From a virus: a DNA stretch of 64,000 nt. Under the pieces are notes generated by a model. It searched no databases. It was not told where the DNA came from and saw nothing but the letters and a program-made list of their open reading frames with translations. A program made the translations under genes and the position numbers. Shown one piece after another: positions 52,201-58,600 of this stretch. Where the stretch lies: positions 50,085 to 114,084 of IMG/VR virus record IMGVR_UViG_3300025101_002824, one strand, 5' to 3'. How positions within the stretch are numbered: position 1 is the first letter of the stretch; every line of letters begins with the position of its first letter.

Positions 52201-55200
52201 AAAATGTTGGTTTACCAGTTACTGAAGAACAATATAAAGAATATAAGAAAAAATACAAAGGTAGAGAACCTTACAGTGCCGCTATAGATAATAAAATTCT
52301 TAATTATAAATTTATCTTACAAGGTAATCCTGGTATGATAAATCCAAGAAATGGTAGAGAATTAGGAGTAGCACAAGAGCCTGCAAATTTAAAACCATTA
52401 TCTGATGCAAATGCTGCAGAAATTTTAGGTGTAGAAAATGCTGGTGTTTGGGATTATATACAAGCTAAATTACCACAACTGGCTGAAATTGTATCTGAAG
52501 AAGATATTGATATAGATAATCTTAGAGGAAAGTTATTAGCATTTAAAGCTAATAAAGAGGGTGCTAAAAATATTGGTGCTGCTGTATCACCAAATTTAAC
52601 AATTAATTTAGCAAAAGAATTTGGTGTATCTGTAAGAACATTAAAAGATAAAAATGGAAATAATATTATTCCTGTTTTATCTATTGATGATATTGAATAT
52701 AGAGATTTTGTTGATTATACTATTGATCCTAAAACTGGCAAACCTGATGTTCAAGGTTATAGAACTCAATATGTTATATCTGCATTAATTACAGCAATGA
52801 CAGATAATGCTAAAGAAAGACTTGCAGATAAGTTAGGTTTAAATAAAACTGCTCTTGCAATGGTTACAACAATGACAGGATTAGGTGTTGACATTACAAC
52901 ATCAATACTTTTAGTTAATCAACCAGTTATAAGAGATTCATTTTTTAAAGCAATAAATAAAGATGCACCTACTGATCCAGGCATAAGAAAAATATTAGAA
53001 CTAAGAGCAGCTCAAATTTTTAAGTTTTTTGAAACAAAAAATAATAATAAGATACCTAAAACAAAAGTTACTAGAGCAATGTTAGAAGAAAAAGCTAATG
53101 CTCCTTATTCTTCAATTGATCCTCAACTAATAGCTGATGAAGATATAAATGAAGAATTATTATATAATCTATCAGAAGAACTTTCTACAATAACACAGTT
53201 TATTATTATGTTTGATCAAACTGAAGCTTTAAGAAATGTGACAACATTATTAAATCTACAAAAAACATTTGGTGAAGACTTATATGATGTTGAAAGAATA
53301 GCTGATGCAGCAAAAGAATTAGGATTTATGATGACTGATAAAGAGTGGGCTGGTAGTGCAAAAAAACCTAATTTAAAACCATTTGATTTTAGACCTGTAT
53401 TTTTAGAAAAATATAAAACAAAACCATCTTTACATATTAATGAATATAATGTATTTATTGAATCATATAATTATTTATTTCCAAAGTTATTTTTAGAAGC
53501 ATCTGAAAATTTTGTAGATCTTAAAAAGCTTATGATGGATAATATGATTAATATGTATAATAAAAAAGATGTTGATGCTCTTATAAATAATATCACAACT
53601 TATTTAAATACTTTAGCTTATCTACAATCTTATGTTAATGTTTCTGAAAATACTAAGGAAGGATCTTCTCAACAAACAACTCAGAATACTTTAAATAATG
53701 CTTTAATATATAATGGTGAAAATTTTGGTAATCCTACTAATTTAGATTTACACATATCACAAGTATTTAATAGATTGGTTAGAAATAAAAAAACATATAA
53801 TTATTTCTTAGATGATTTTTTATCTCTAAAATTAGCTACAAATGAAGATAACTGGACAGGTATAGATAAAGTTATAGCAAATAATTTTACTAAAATAAAT
53901 GATTCAGATACACAAAATATACAAAATTCATTTTTAGATTTATATACTGATCCTGATACTCATATTGATGCTATTGCATTAATGCACTATCTATTAGTTA
54001 AAGATGGATTTAATAAAAACAACCGTGGTACATTTATTGATTTTATACCAGCAGAAATAAAAAAGAACATATTAAATTCTATTGATTCTGTTCAAACATT
54101 ATTTAATGCTACAACTCAAACTGATGCTGCATTTAAAAGAGTATTTGGATTAACTAAAGCTGAATTGCGTACAGATTTAGTAACAAACTATTTAAAATCA
54201 ACCTCAGCTCAATTTCATGTTCAAGAACTTGATGCAAATACAAAGAAGAATACTCCAGTTTTAGAAAAGTTTGAAATAGTTACAGAAGAAATTGATATAA
54301 GACCTGGCGTTAAAACTATCTTACCTTTTGAACCAAAAGGAGAAACAATAATAGAAGATACTTCTGAGTCATCATATTTAAGCATGACAGCACCTAAACA
54401 ATTTAAATATTTAGGTAAAGTATATTTTAGTGTTGATCATGCATATCAAGTTAATAAATCAGGTAAATTTAATAAAGCTGCTGATAAAGACTATAGAGCT
54501 AAACAAAAAGCTGGTAAAATAGGAGGATATAGCAGAAATACAAAAGGTAAAGAAAATCCAACTTTATTAACTAGCTTGGTTAAAAGAGCATTTTTAGTAA
54601 ATTTAAATAAAACTCCAAAAGATTCTCCATCAACATATGGTACCATCTTAATAGAATCATCTGACTTTGCTATGTTAGGTATAAAACAAGATTTAGCAGC
54701 TGCATATGTAAAAGGATTAAAACAAGCACAACAAGAAATGATATACAGCAAAATAATGTTTGGAGAAAACGCTGGTGATTTTATATATATAACAAAAAGT
54801 GCATCAAAAGCAGATCAGCAAGAAAGACAAAAAGCACAAACTGATGTATTTGCAGTTGATGTAGATAAAGGTATTGTTACAATTAAAATGTATGCTGGTT
54901 TACCAACTGAATTTAATAATAAAGTTAAAACAGTAAGAGGTTCATTTAGTTTAAATCAAAAAGATAAATCTGTATCTGCTATTCTTAATGATAATTTACA
55001 AACATTAAATAGAAAAGGAATTAAAAATATTAAATCAACTATTTCTATTGGAAGAAATCAATTTATTCAAAAGAGACAATTAATTTTACCTATAATAGCT
55101 AGAAAAGTTATGAGTGATGGTAGAGTTGTTATGTTAGAATTAGTAAGATACCAGCAAGATGGTAAATATCAATCTGATGCTGAATTAGAAACATTATTAT

Positions 55201-55688
55201 CTGAAGGGCAAACACAAGTTTTAGGTAATTATGCTGAATATAAAATTATAGAAAATGGACCAAGCGGATCTAAAGATCAAAATCCAACAGGATTTGTTTA
55301 TGGTGACAGACCTTCTGAAGCTAAAATAAACAAATTTGAAAATGATAAACGTGATGCATTTGCTTTTGAAATCCCTGAAGCTGTTGAAGAATTAGAAGTT
55401 GAAGAAGCACCTACTGAAGAAACAGAAAACATTGAAGATATAGAAATTGATGTAGATGAAGAAACAAATACAGTAGAAAGATTAATGAATTTACAAAACC
55501 AATCAAATGATATTTTAGATGAATTAGAATTGACTAAAGATGCTATGATAGAATCTTGGTATAATAGTCTAACTAATGAAGAACAACAAAAAGTGGGGTC
55601 TAAGGATGAAATAATGGAAGCTTATTTATCATATCCAATAGATGCTAATGAGTTTATAGAAAATCTTAAAAAATGTTATCTTAAATAA
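40239..55688 (+). CDS. Giant virion RNA polymerase with metallopeptidase and NADAR-like domains
   Basis: This 5149 aa protein carries the catalytic loop of the two-barrel RNA polymerases, D3893-F-D3895-I-D3897, with the upstream conserved segment R3854-I-P3856-S-Q and a further R3728-Q-P motif. A possible first-barrel lysine site is K3543/K3546 in SASKMMKAN. The DFDID form and R-I-P-x-Q context match the single-chain polymerase that crAss-like phages package and eject. An HEAFH zinc-peptidase motif (H2172, E2173, H2176) with downstream EEFMADEFEAF is intact. Near the C-terminus, residues about 4710-4840 contain SVDHAYQ (from S4731) and resemble NADAR-like domains of phage polyvalent proteins. 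The N-terminal 650 residues are helical with hydrophobic stretches, perhaps for membrane passage. The length is more than twice that of the characterised relative. Confidence 0.85.
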   Translation: MAEETINLDFQPNVPDNSNINEAVDQTALNQGIITTPEITLNPPTGGYTPTSIPSVNVDFENIRDQLIIPNSGEPIQTTIDPTVVRGANGLANMMNSNPVIMDYPYNMDPNSRLFRSENVVDDPLGQTILDYNAPELNQTAVSNPIELQPLNFDKKATNYDRYNAPGFKHLFNKIGFHPYVDNETVYNANSTWWDENARMRGQWGRIFSTGFMSTYDAIADAFNGNYLSGDTDGADVFEDAMRIGNSSKSGIGAFTNNLMLNSGYTFGILANIAVEELALAGLEAITVGGATPIVASRTAYNIVRLGKAADKSLDVLKGAKSSANLVDKVEDAATARSFWQNAGRWTMNVMTPNTLKAIKEIKTTQNTAKALSLMAKTAKTAGGFYRDARMFNLAIAESKLEAGLVQNKLYNDLFHEYVAKYGSRPMGDDLKKINNTAQEAAFTTLMWNFPVIFFSNQFVLGTALRGFRGLSGVFGKTAGSLGNRIMRKTATKGAKEAAKTDVKILSKNRLKRIYERGLYGNLRNAGASLLRYSSANLAEGFQEITQEAIAVGAEDYYKNLYRDPAMGGLDAQMASIYSGAKSQMSGQGFEVFMSGFLMGGLVQGPQKLVFNGLPNLYSRFATPEEFAKQKEQEEEYLKEAKPILEEMYNNPQEYFDPNKINAMFQKEASQDMLNSTYDGDVRSFYDKKNALIFNHLYTAASLGKLGDFAQYLEDMSKLDDQMLAEAMPDQSADDIKSGKTRERLTEMSEKADDMRKAFDKLNEEIVNPFDPNLYKEGTREQREEAIRYAAFDHARKMAMFARDQFNNTAKRISSIYNTLSTDPIIAKMAANDIDVLTDIQSLISEINLLKNEIDIATRPTVVTEEVEDEKTGEKSIIEKEEIPELNTEESAALKSKQAKLIALQNIFNVITDPANVTEREIFSDAELEKIEDLTERSKERAARDQRVKIVEDLRKQILSTDVNRDVTLEAIVNIISDKNLMNSFGEFDVANRDKFKKVFVEYLDLLAKDLGDNIQSDKIDDYVDLILDSKSLTQRQQILSKAVRTILAPQNLVSLAERIEPRFKRAFEENKRNVTQRLREYLKVTKTNIWLNELSAIGVYPDHAELISYLEKNGPIPKTYYTENGLLNEADSQWEKANYIISAQENLTKEDKPKVQETEDIEDDIDYETNFVDEVDETDVEEERQNQEGDLFLKQKYIDYVKQSSASNKKYLQFSDWVNNKVSKKARRQAVAIEDIHQQVYSPLFLKNKNLPNFYDWLPTQSNNEKVLDILLFRNVSFYDILPNTESSQTFNESTVKSTDKVTKHKSGLNVTERSTVDKEDGKTKKVYFITDNNNNPIDSSAYTSKKDATLARNKKIKQKKKAPTFDFGNLKGLSKGTVLVKNGVLYTVGSTKEMVDNFGNFYVVESSKVGSRKAEDRIIIDNIEDANTYKEASPENINYIKDASKLKIEEAVKVNPTYDRTISDRVEQIEDGITKQQALLRKLDPEKIKTLRLRITVGPNQSELSRPIEEKGSFQFGTKNENVKIKKNAQLLSIEIYDEEGSYGYFQGPETVLFTDGQANPTRISPFELTESTVLDYFDIPNKMSAADALSIVQNNYAESYEIYKIFKEELKGRDIIETDLTNYPQLMLKLSEGSLTRSKSNPLITFDSLETMFVSEDTSNTIDGERPYFIMDYSRRYERPKNNKEKMKVQGAPITNIDQSSVLFENLMSEVDEFEANYDVLNRMGKYIAFVKLSNGKSAFVGLTAPVYSPESFNELLLEMQNEATRVAEKNVNKDGTVKNKTATKAFNEKIADTIYLAAEPGIYIELGISNVGQLSVKYTNMNLSKRSKNREARGFIGYDELMKFKDVQELINRLNEFVKPIYPTGFTLESIKTSVQKGENDIAILGTLETRFTPEIKNNFRLELRVDPNVVSIDQLLRNGLSTSMPDSSETIDKSTPKVDLTTEEKQDLVLNDYDNVDPNYALDIVKRDQAGEELTEFEKGVLENLPEDMVAGLIIQVQNERTENISNAEVALNQNYQGISFKAEEDLKTFVKRYYETRLVQIKGQNPEISESDILTTINAEMKDIETNPENPLYVGYQTLKKIQEDSDGKAFKITDNFDGNDIEDINTFTNWVRDNLNTDVINISVDNLQTNMINDNMLVGQFMLYVNNLQLAGEISVGTNNPFKYHEAFHAVFRMFLTESEIKRYLKAAKKDVLAKLRSEGKTLSNELAAFRKQHGLYAKLSRKQLEERYLEEFMADEFEAFKMKQKTNVSSETKSLFQKIIDFIKEILGFPGYKLNRLYKNIDAGKYKRAGIQENRFTTAASATPSIAYKSLTLGTKRIKTITDTSETFKTINNYMPSDDQHMIISSAANLFNMRKNNAVDAVDTAAMLDGAINDIIENYNPDRQFYKDKGAIWYIDNMSKIRNYYDSLIRQKDDVKELVRQRLEEINNAILVSQEELEQEEADLGDITVDQWDKTTEMIGGFESAPKLIRELIGSVNIPSQDMFGNKFIGSEENKERVVVGVNYSKVYDSILKATANEPDSKKMFKKLWVWSQGSNVETRAVVVEMFKQLGLLEAAQDGTLFDPAQPFPSMNSETGIKSTLFNTIVNAFENYTTPYLIQLVDSKTGVVQIFEANKADDAHNTLVQWAESFNRKYDEIRIVGSKQNKAASRALGQLAQFINLTSIPENINLIDRSVELSDLVFETTGMKFDSNYILFSLYNRLSDLNIEISEDQKLLFEINQFADPMSYEEIDLIIQSLNSGENLFLDNQELDIEEVDEATSEIQQYYEGGVKGRLRKIAVNNGYFAETVGASTFINEEGNRIYGHQRPTYHLVEIARMTTEDNYVENKQAEDSFLETNFLLNDDKFKSMQESGQIKLFRMSGQKNGVANLTAEGIIKENRGYNKGGRMGTKYGNFTPQQFIVSLINNYTANYNRVNPENSLIGSYVNTNGESVEFAIAPSLIRVIEASNTGDLVMLPVEKMIEFDAQGSINLTDEGYKIFENIIKRDAELIKNELDPETATEDNIIGGNSNSSGQRTNKGRLFQLSHNGKKLLSVYKPRQRNVQYVKDPALGEDTRNAIRQGKQSIVLATEKNANETQLTTNQEGLVDFTIVETQPVALLMKNEGSIISSELSTEETENLIEQLGPYVRKERVKGVRMYGFVLFRGTDAEQIYYTFSQDVAKFFKGETPLVKFSFTDPINNESIKTTITTNESGQEIIDTEDIDTTPAETFEQLINDGATFDEAFKAIDGKRIIEERLLAEVNEFIELLKEFKAINKISADISQGLGVVMDDTNTGTIVNDLDMDNPNVSKLMDLYNLKPGELEFNLMQIFLNDYKNTLSINDILLGDQRLSLKNAIDAIKRAKMQNAAGVNAYSPVIAPELGINHSNENIDMLLYEDSLYRKEFDRIRQEDKELDEEFGERGDGQLLQTTKAHRYMLHGFGELTPQVAAVLDKIEAGKEVEINNEFFGSLTAESYKQMNAIMNSQKLVYGDGKVYLKMSAFTLTPLLTSRQDEEGNFTIPIPGREKLHNLRIKMEAWEKENNSIMIAVPGSASKMMKANMATNLSAFDNSTINGGNVTNLSSKFMRKQMVVPSNKIEIVDPRQIKNLITSEQDLSSKVIWDGVQFTVGDVVDLYHQAQGNKLAVNWFAKRNLTFNFEKIQNDFLNPQTAAGMTIDLATFLKFAIAGLTSSQAKTDMLAYFEMNPDGTGEPTFNLNNQLTRKKFQTLFMSYIAKGTISARQPGISAALVSDDGILFPKRVKRVDENGTPIEWEVIREKQWAQLESEGARAKISNLGQLSGLPEGLEVGDYFFDRLRSDVMMYNEDGTESGVVYTEAVIPPHFKSILQNLPANAPIPDVLAMAYGIRIPSQDKHSAVNVKFIDFLPVYYGSSAMFARELVELSGADFDIDKLYMQIKSFFVDKGKFVEYGKGKNEKENYNHYLNWAFDQAKEKGTPIREAIETYMLSNPELKFNLTEWNNMTQDELDVLNDSEVITRVAMENVGLPVTEEQYKEYKKKYKGREPYSAAIDNKILNYKFILQGNPGMINPRNGRELGVAQEPANLKPLSDANAAEILGVENAGVWDYIQAKLPQLAEIVSEEDIDIDNLRGKLLAFKANKEGAKNIGAAVSPNLTINLAKEFGVSVRTLKDKNGNNIIPVLSIDDIEYRDFVDYTIDPKTGKPDVQGYRTQYVISALITAMTDNAKERLADKLGLNKTALAMVTTMTGLGVDITTSILLVNQPVIRDSFFKAINKDAPTDPGIRKILELRAAQIFKFFETKNNNKIPKTKVTRAMLEEKANAPYSSIDPQLIADEDINEELLYNLSEELSTITQFIIMFDQTEALRNVTTLLNLQKTFGEDLYDVERIADAAKELGFMMTDKEWAGSAKKPNLKPFDFRPVFLEKYKTKPSLHINEYNVFIESYNYLFPKLFLEASENFVDLKKLMMDNMINMYNKKDVDALINNITTYLNTLAYLQSYVNVSENTKEGSSQQTTQNTLNNALIYNGENFGNPTNLDLHISQVFNRLVRNKKTYNYFLDDFLSLKLATNEDNWTGIDKVIANNFTKINDSDTQNIQNSFLDLYTDPDTHIDAIALMHYLLVKDGFNKNNRGTFIDFIPAEIKKNILNSIDSVQTLFNATTQTDAAFKRVFGLTKAELRTDLVTNYLKSTSAQFHVQELDANTKKNTPVLEKFEIVTEEIDIRPGVKTILPFEPKGETIIEDTSESSYLSMTAPKQFKYLGKVYFSVDHAYQVNKSGKFNKAADKDYRAKQKAGKIGGYSRNTKGKENPTLLTSLVKRAFLVNLNKTPKDSPSTYGTILIESSDFAMLGIKQDLAAAYVKGLKQAQQEMIYSKIMFGENAGDFIYITKSASKADQQERQKAQTDVFAVDVDKGIVTIKMYAGLPTEFNNKVKTVRGSFSLNQKDKSVSAILNDNLQTLNRKGIKNIKSTISIGRNQFIQKRQLILPIIARKVMSDGRVVMLELVRYQQDGKYQSDAELETLLSEGQTQVLGNYAEYKIIENGPSGSKDQNPTGFVYGDRPSEAKINKFENDKRDAFAFEIPEAVEELEVEEAPTEETENIEDIEIDVDEETNTVERLMNLQNQSNDILDELELTKDAMIESWYNSLTNEEQQKVGSKDEIMEAYLSYPIDANEFIENLKKCYLK

Positions 55689-55694
55689 AAAACT

Positions 55695-58600
55695 ATGGCT
55701 ACGTGTTATAATAGAAATACAACTGAATATAAAGCATTACTTACAGAGTATAAAAGTTCATATACTGTGGACTCTATAATTACTGATTTTCAAAGAATGA
55801 ATAAATCTGAATCTATACCTTCTTTATCTGAAGCTAAAGATATGGTAGACACTCAAATTTTATTTAAAACAGCTAAGTCTAATAAGTTAGGTACTACTCT
55901 ATTAAGAAATTTAGCTAGTAAAGGGTTTATTCAAAGAATAGGTAACGATTATTTTATTGTTAAAAAAACAAAAAGTGAAGTAAGAGATACTCACAAGTTA
56001 ATTACTAATTACTTATCATTTAATGGATTTAAAAAAGATTCTATAATATTTAGAGGAACTAATAAGCCTGGAATGTTTAGAGCTGTTGTAAATGATAATG
56101 CATTAAAAAATGTTAATAATACATATATACAAAAAGATTCTATTAATTCTTTACCAGTATTACAACATTTAACTAAAATGTTTCCTCAGCTTAAATATGT
56201 TGTTCTTAATGCAAGTGATGCAAAAGAGTTATATGATAGAATACCATATTATAGAAAAAAAGATGTTGCTTGGAGTAATGTAAATTCTTTTATGTATGAT
56301 GGAAATGCTGTTTTAATTAAAGGTAGAGTAAATCAATCTACAGCAATTGAGGAAATGTTACATCCTTTTGTAGATGCCTTATACTTAGATAATAGAGCTT
56401 TATTTGATAACTTATTAGTAGAAGGATTAGAAGTTAATCCAGATTTAGCAAAAGAAATAAGTGAGGTATATGATCCTGAACAAGGTTTTGAATCTAAAGA
56501 CACAGCATTAGAATTTGTAACACAAATTGTAACACAACAATTTAATAAAGAATTAACAAATCCTAAAATAGGATTTCTACGTGCAATAAGAGAATTTTTA
56601 AATTGGTTTGCTGATATAGCTAAATCATTATATAGCTTCTTAACTGGTAAAAAATTAACTGTTAGTGCATTAAATTCAAATATGACACTTACAGATGTAG
56701 CTAAAATGTTAAATACACAAGATTTAAGTTTTGAATTAAATCCTACTGCATTGCAAGATGTAAGATATTCATTGGCACCAGAACAAAAAACTATATTAGA
56801 TACAATAAAAAATCAAGCTGCCACATCTGTTCAGTCTCAAATTGTTGATCAACTTTTTCATCAAGCTTATACTACAAAAACAGAATTAGATCAATTGGCT
56901 GCATCTAGAGTGCAAGAACAAGATGGTAAATTTATTAATGTTGATACAGGAGAAGTACTACCAAGTATACTTGATTCTCTTCTTGGTGTAAAAAATCATC
57001 CTTTGCAAAGTGTAATTTTTGATCAAGATACAACTTCTATTTTTAATGGTTTATCAGTAGGTGCTCCTTTTGATTCTGAAAAGATAGATCCACAATTTGA
57101 AGAAGTATACAAAATGATGTTAGCAAGAATGGAAGGCATGAGAGATGACCGTTCTATATTTCTTCCTAATGTTATTGTGTCAGATCCTGTAACAGGTTTA
57201 ACTCAAAAAATAGATTTATTAAGAGTAGATCCTTTTGGAAATATGCAGATTATAAATCTTAGTAACCGAGAACAATTTTCAGGAAAAGAATACAGTACTA
57301 CAAATCTTGATATAGGAGCTGATAGCATATTAGTTAAAAATAATATTCAGTCTACTATAACACCAAGAATGTTTGCTGGTTTGCAAATGGCTCTAACAAA
57401 AAGAATATTAGAAAATCTTGGGTTTATGGTTGATGAAGGAACTATGACTATAAATCTAGATAAAACAAAAGATGGATTTTTAGATGGTACAACATTACAC
57501 GCATCTTCTGAGAATAAATATATAGTTGATCAAATCATTCCTTTAGATATATCTGAAGAAAATAAAATGGTTGTTGATCAAATTATGGATCAAATGAGAA
57601 ACCCAGAAGAAATAGAAGATTGGGATTCTGATGAATATACAGAAGACATATTAGATTTTGCATCTGAAGAAAATAGACCTTTATATGATGCATTATTAAA
57701 AGCATTAAAAAATTATAGAGAAGGTTTAATAACAAAAGAACAAGCAATAAAAAATGCTAGAAGTGTGGTATCAATGGATAAAGGTAGACAAGGTATATTA
57801 CGTTCTATTAGTATGTCTAGATCTATGATTGAAAATAGTTTTTTAAATCCTGAAACTATTGATAAAGTATACATTGATTTAGTTAAAGAAAGTATTGATC
57901 AAATAGATGAATTTATTGATTATGTAGGTGATCCAGATAATTTTGGTAAAAAAGATTATATACAAAAAGTTTTAGCTTGGCAAAAATTTGTTGAGTCTTA
58001 TAGAGGATTAGCAACTATTGCTGAGACAAAAGGTTTATCAGCTACTCAAATAAGTTATATAAGTAAATTACAAAATAAATTAAATCAAATTGTAGGTATA
58101 GTTAGTCCAGACGGTACGGTTGTAGAAAGAGGTCAAATAGATATTGCTATTGAAAATTATGTAAGACAACTTGTTATTGATCAATCAAACCGTGATTTTA
58201 CAAATGATGAGTTAGATACTTTACTTAGTACAGCAAGAGACATAGGTTATGTAGAATATCAAACTGGTGATATGGCTACATCTAGAGATACTCTTCTTGC
58301 ATTAATGGATAAAATATTTAAAAGAAATAGACAAATAGTTTTAGATAAAATAGAATCTCATGCTCCAAGGATTAAGAGAGCTGCAATGAAACTTGCTAAA
58401 TTAACTGGATCAGAAAGAATAGATTATTCATTTATGATAGAGTTTGATGAGGATGGAAACCCAACAGGTAGATATGTAAAGAAAACTTCTAGTGCTTTTT
58501 ATGCTGAGTTAAATAGATTAAAACAACCTCTTATAAATGAGGATGGTAGTTGGAAAGAATTTATTGATGTTGAAAATCTTGAAGATGCTACAGATGAACA

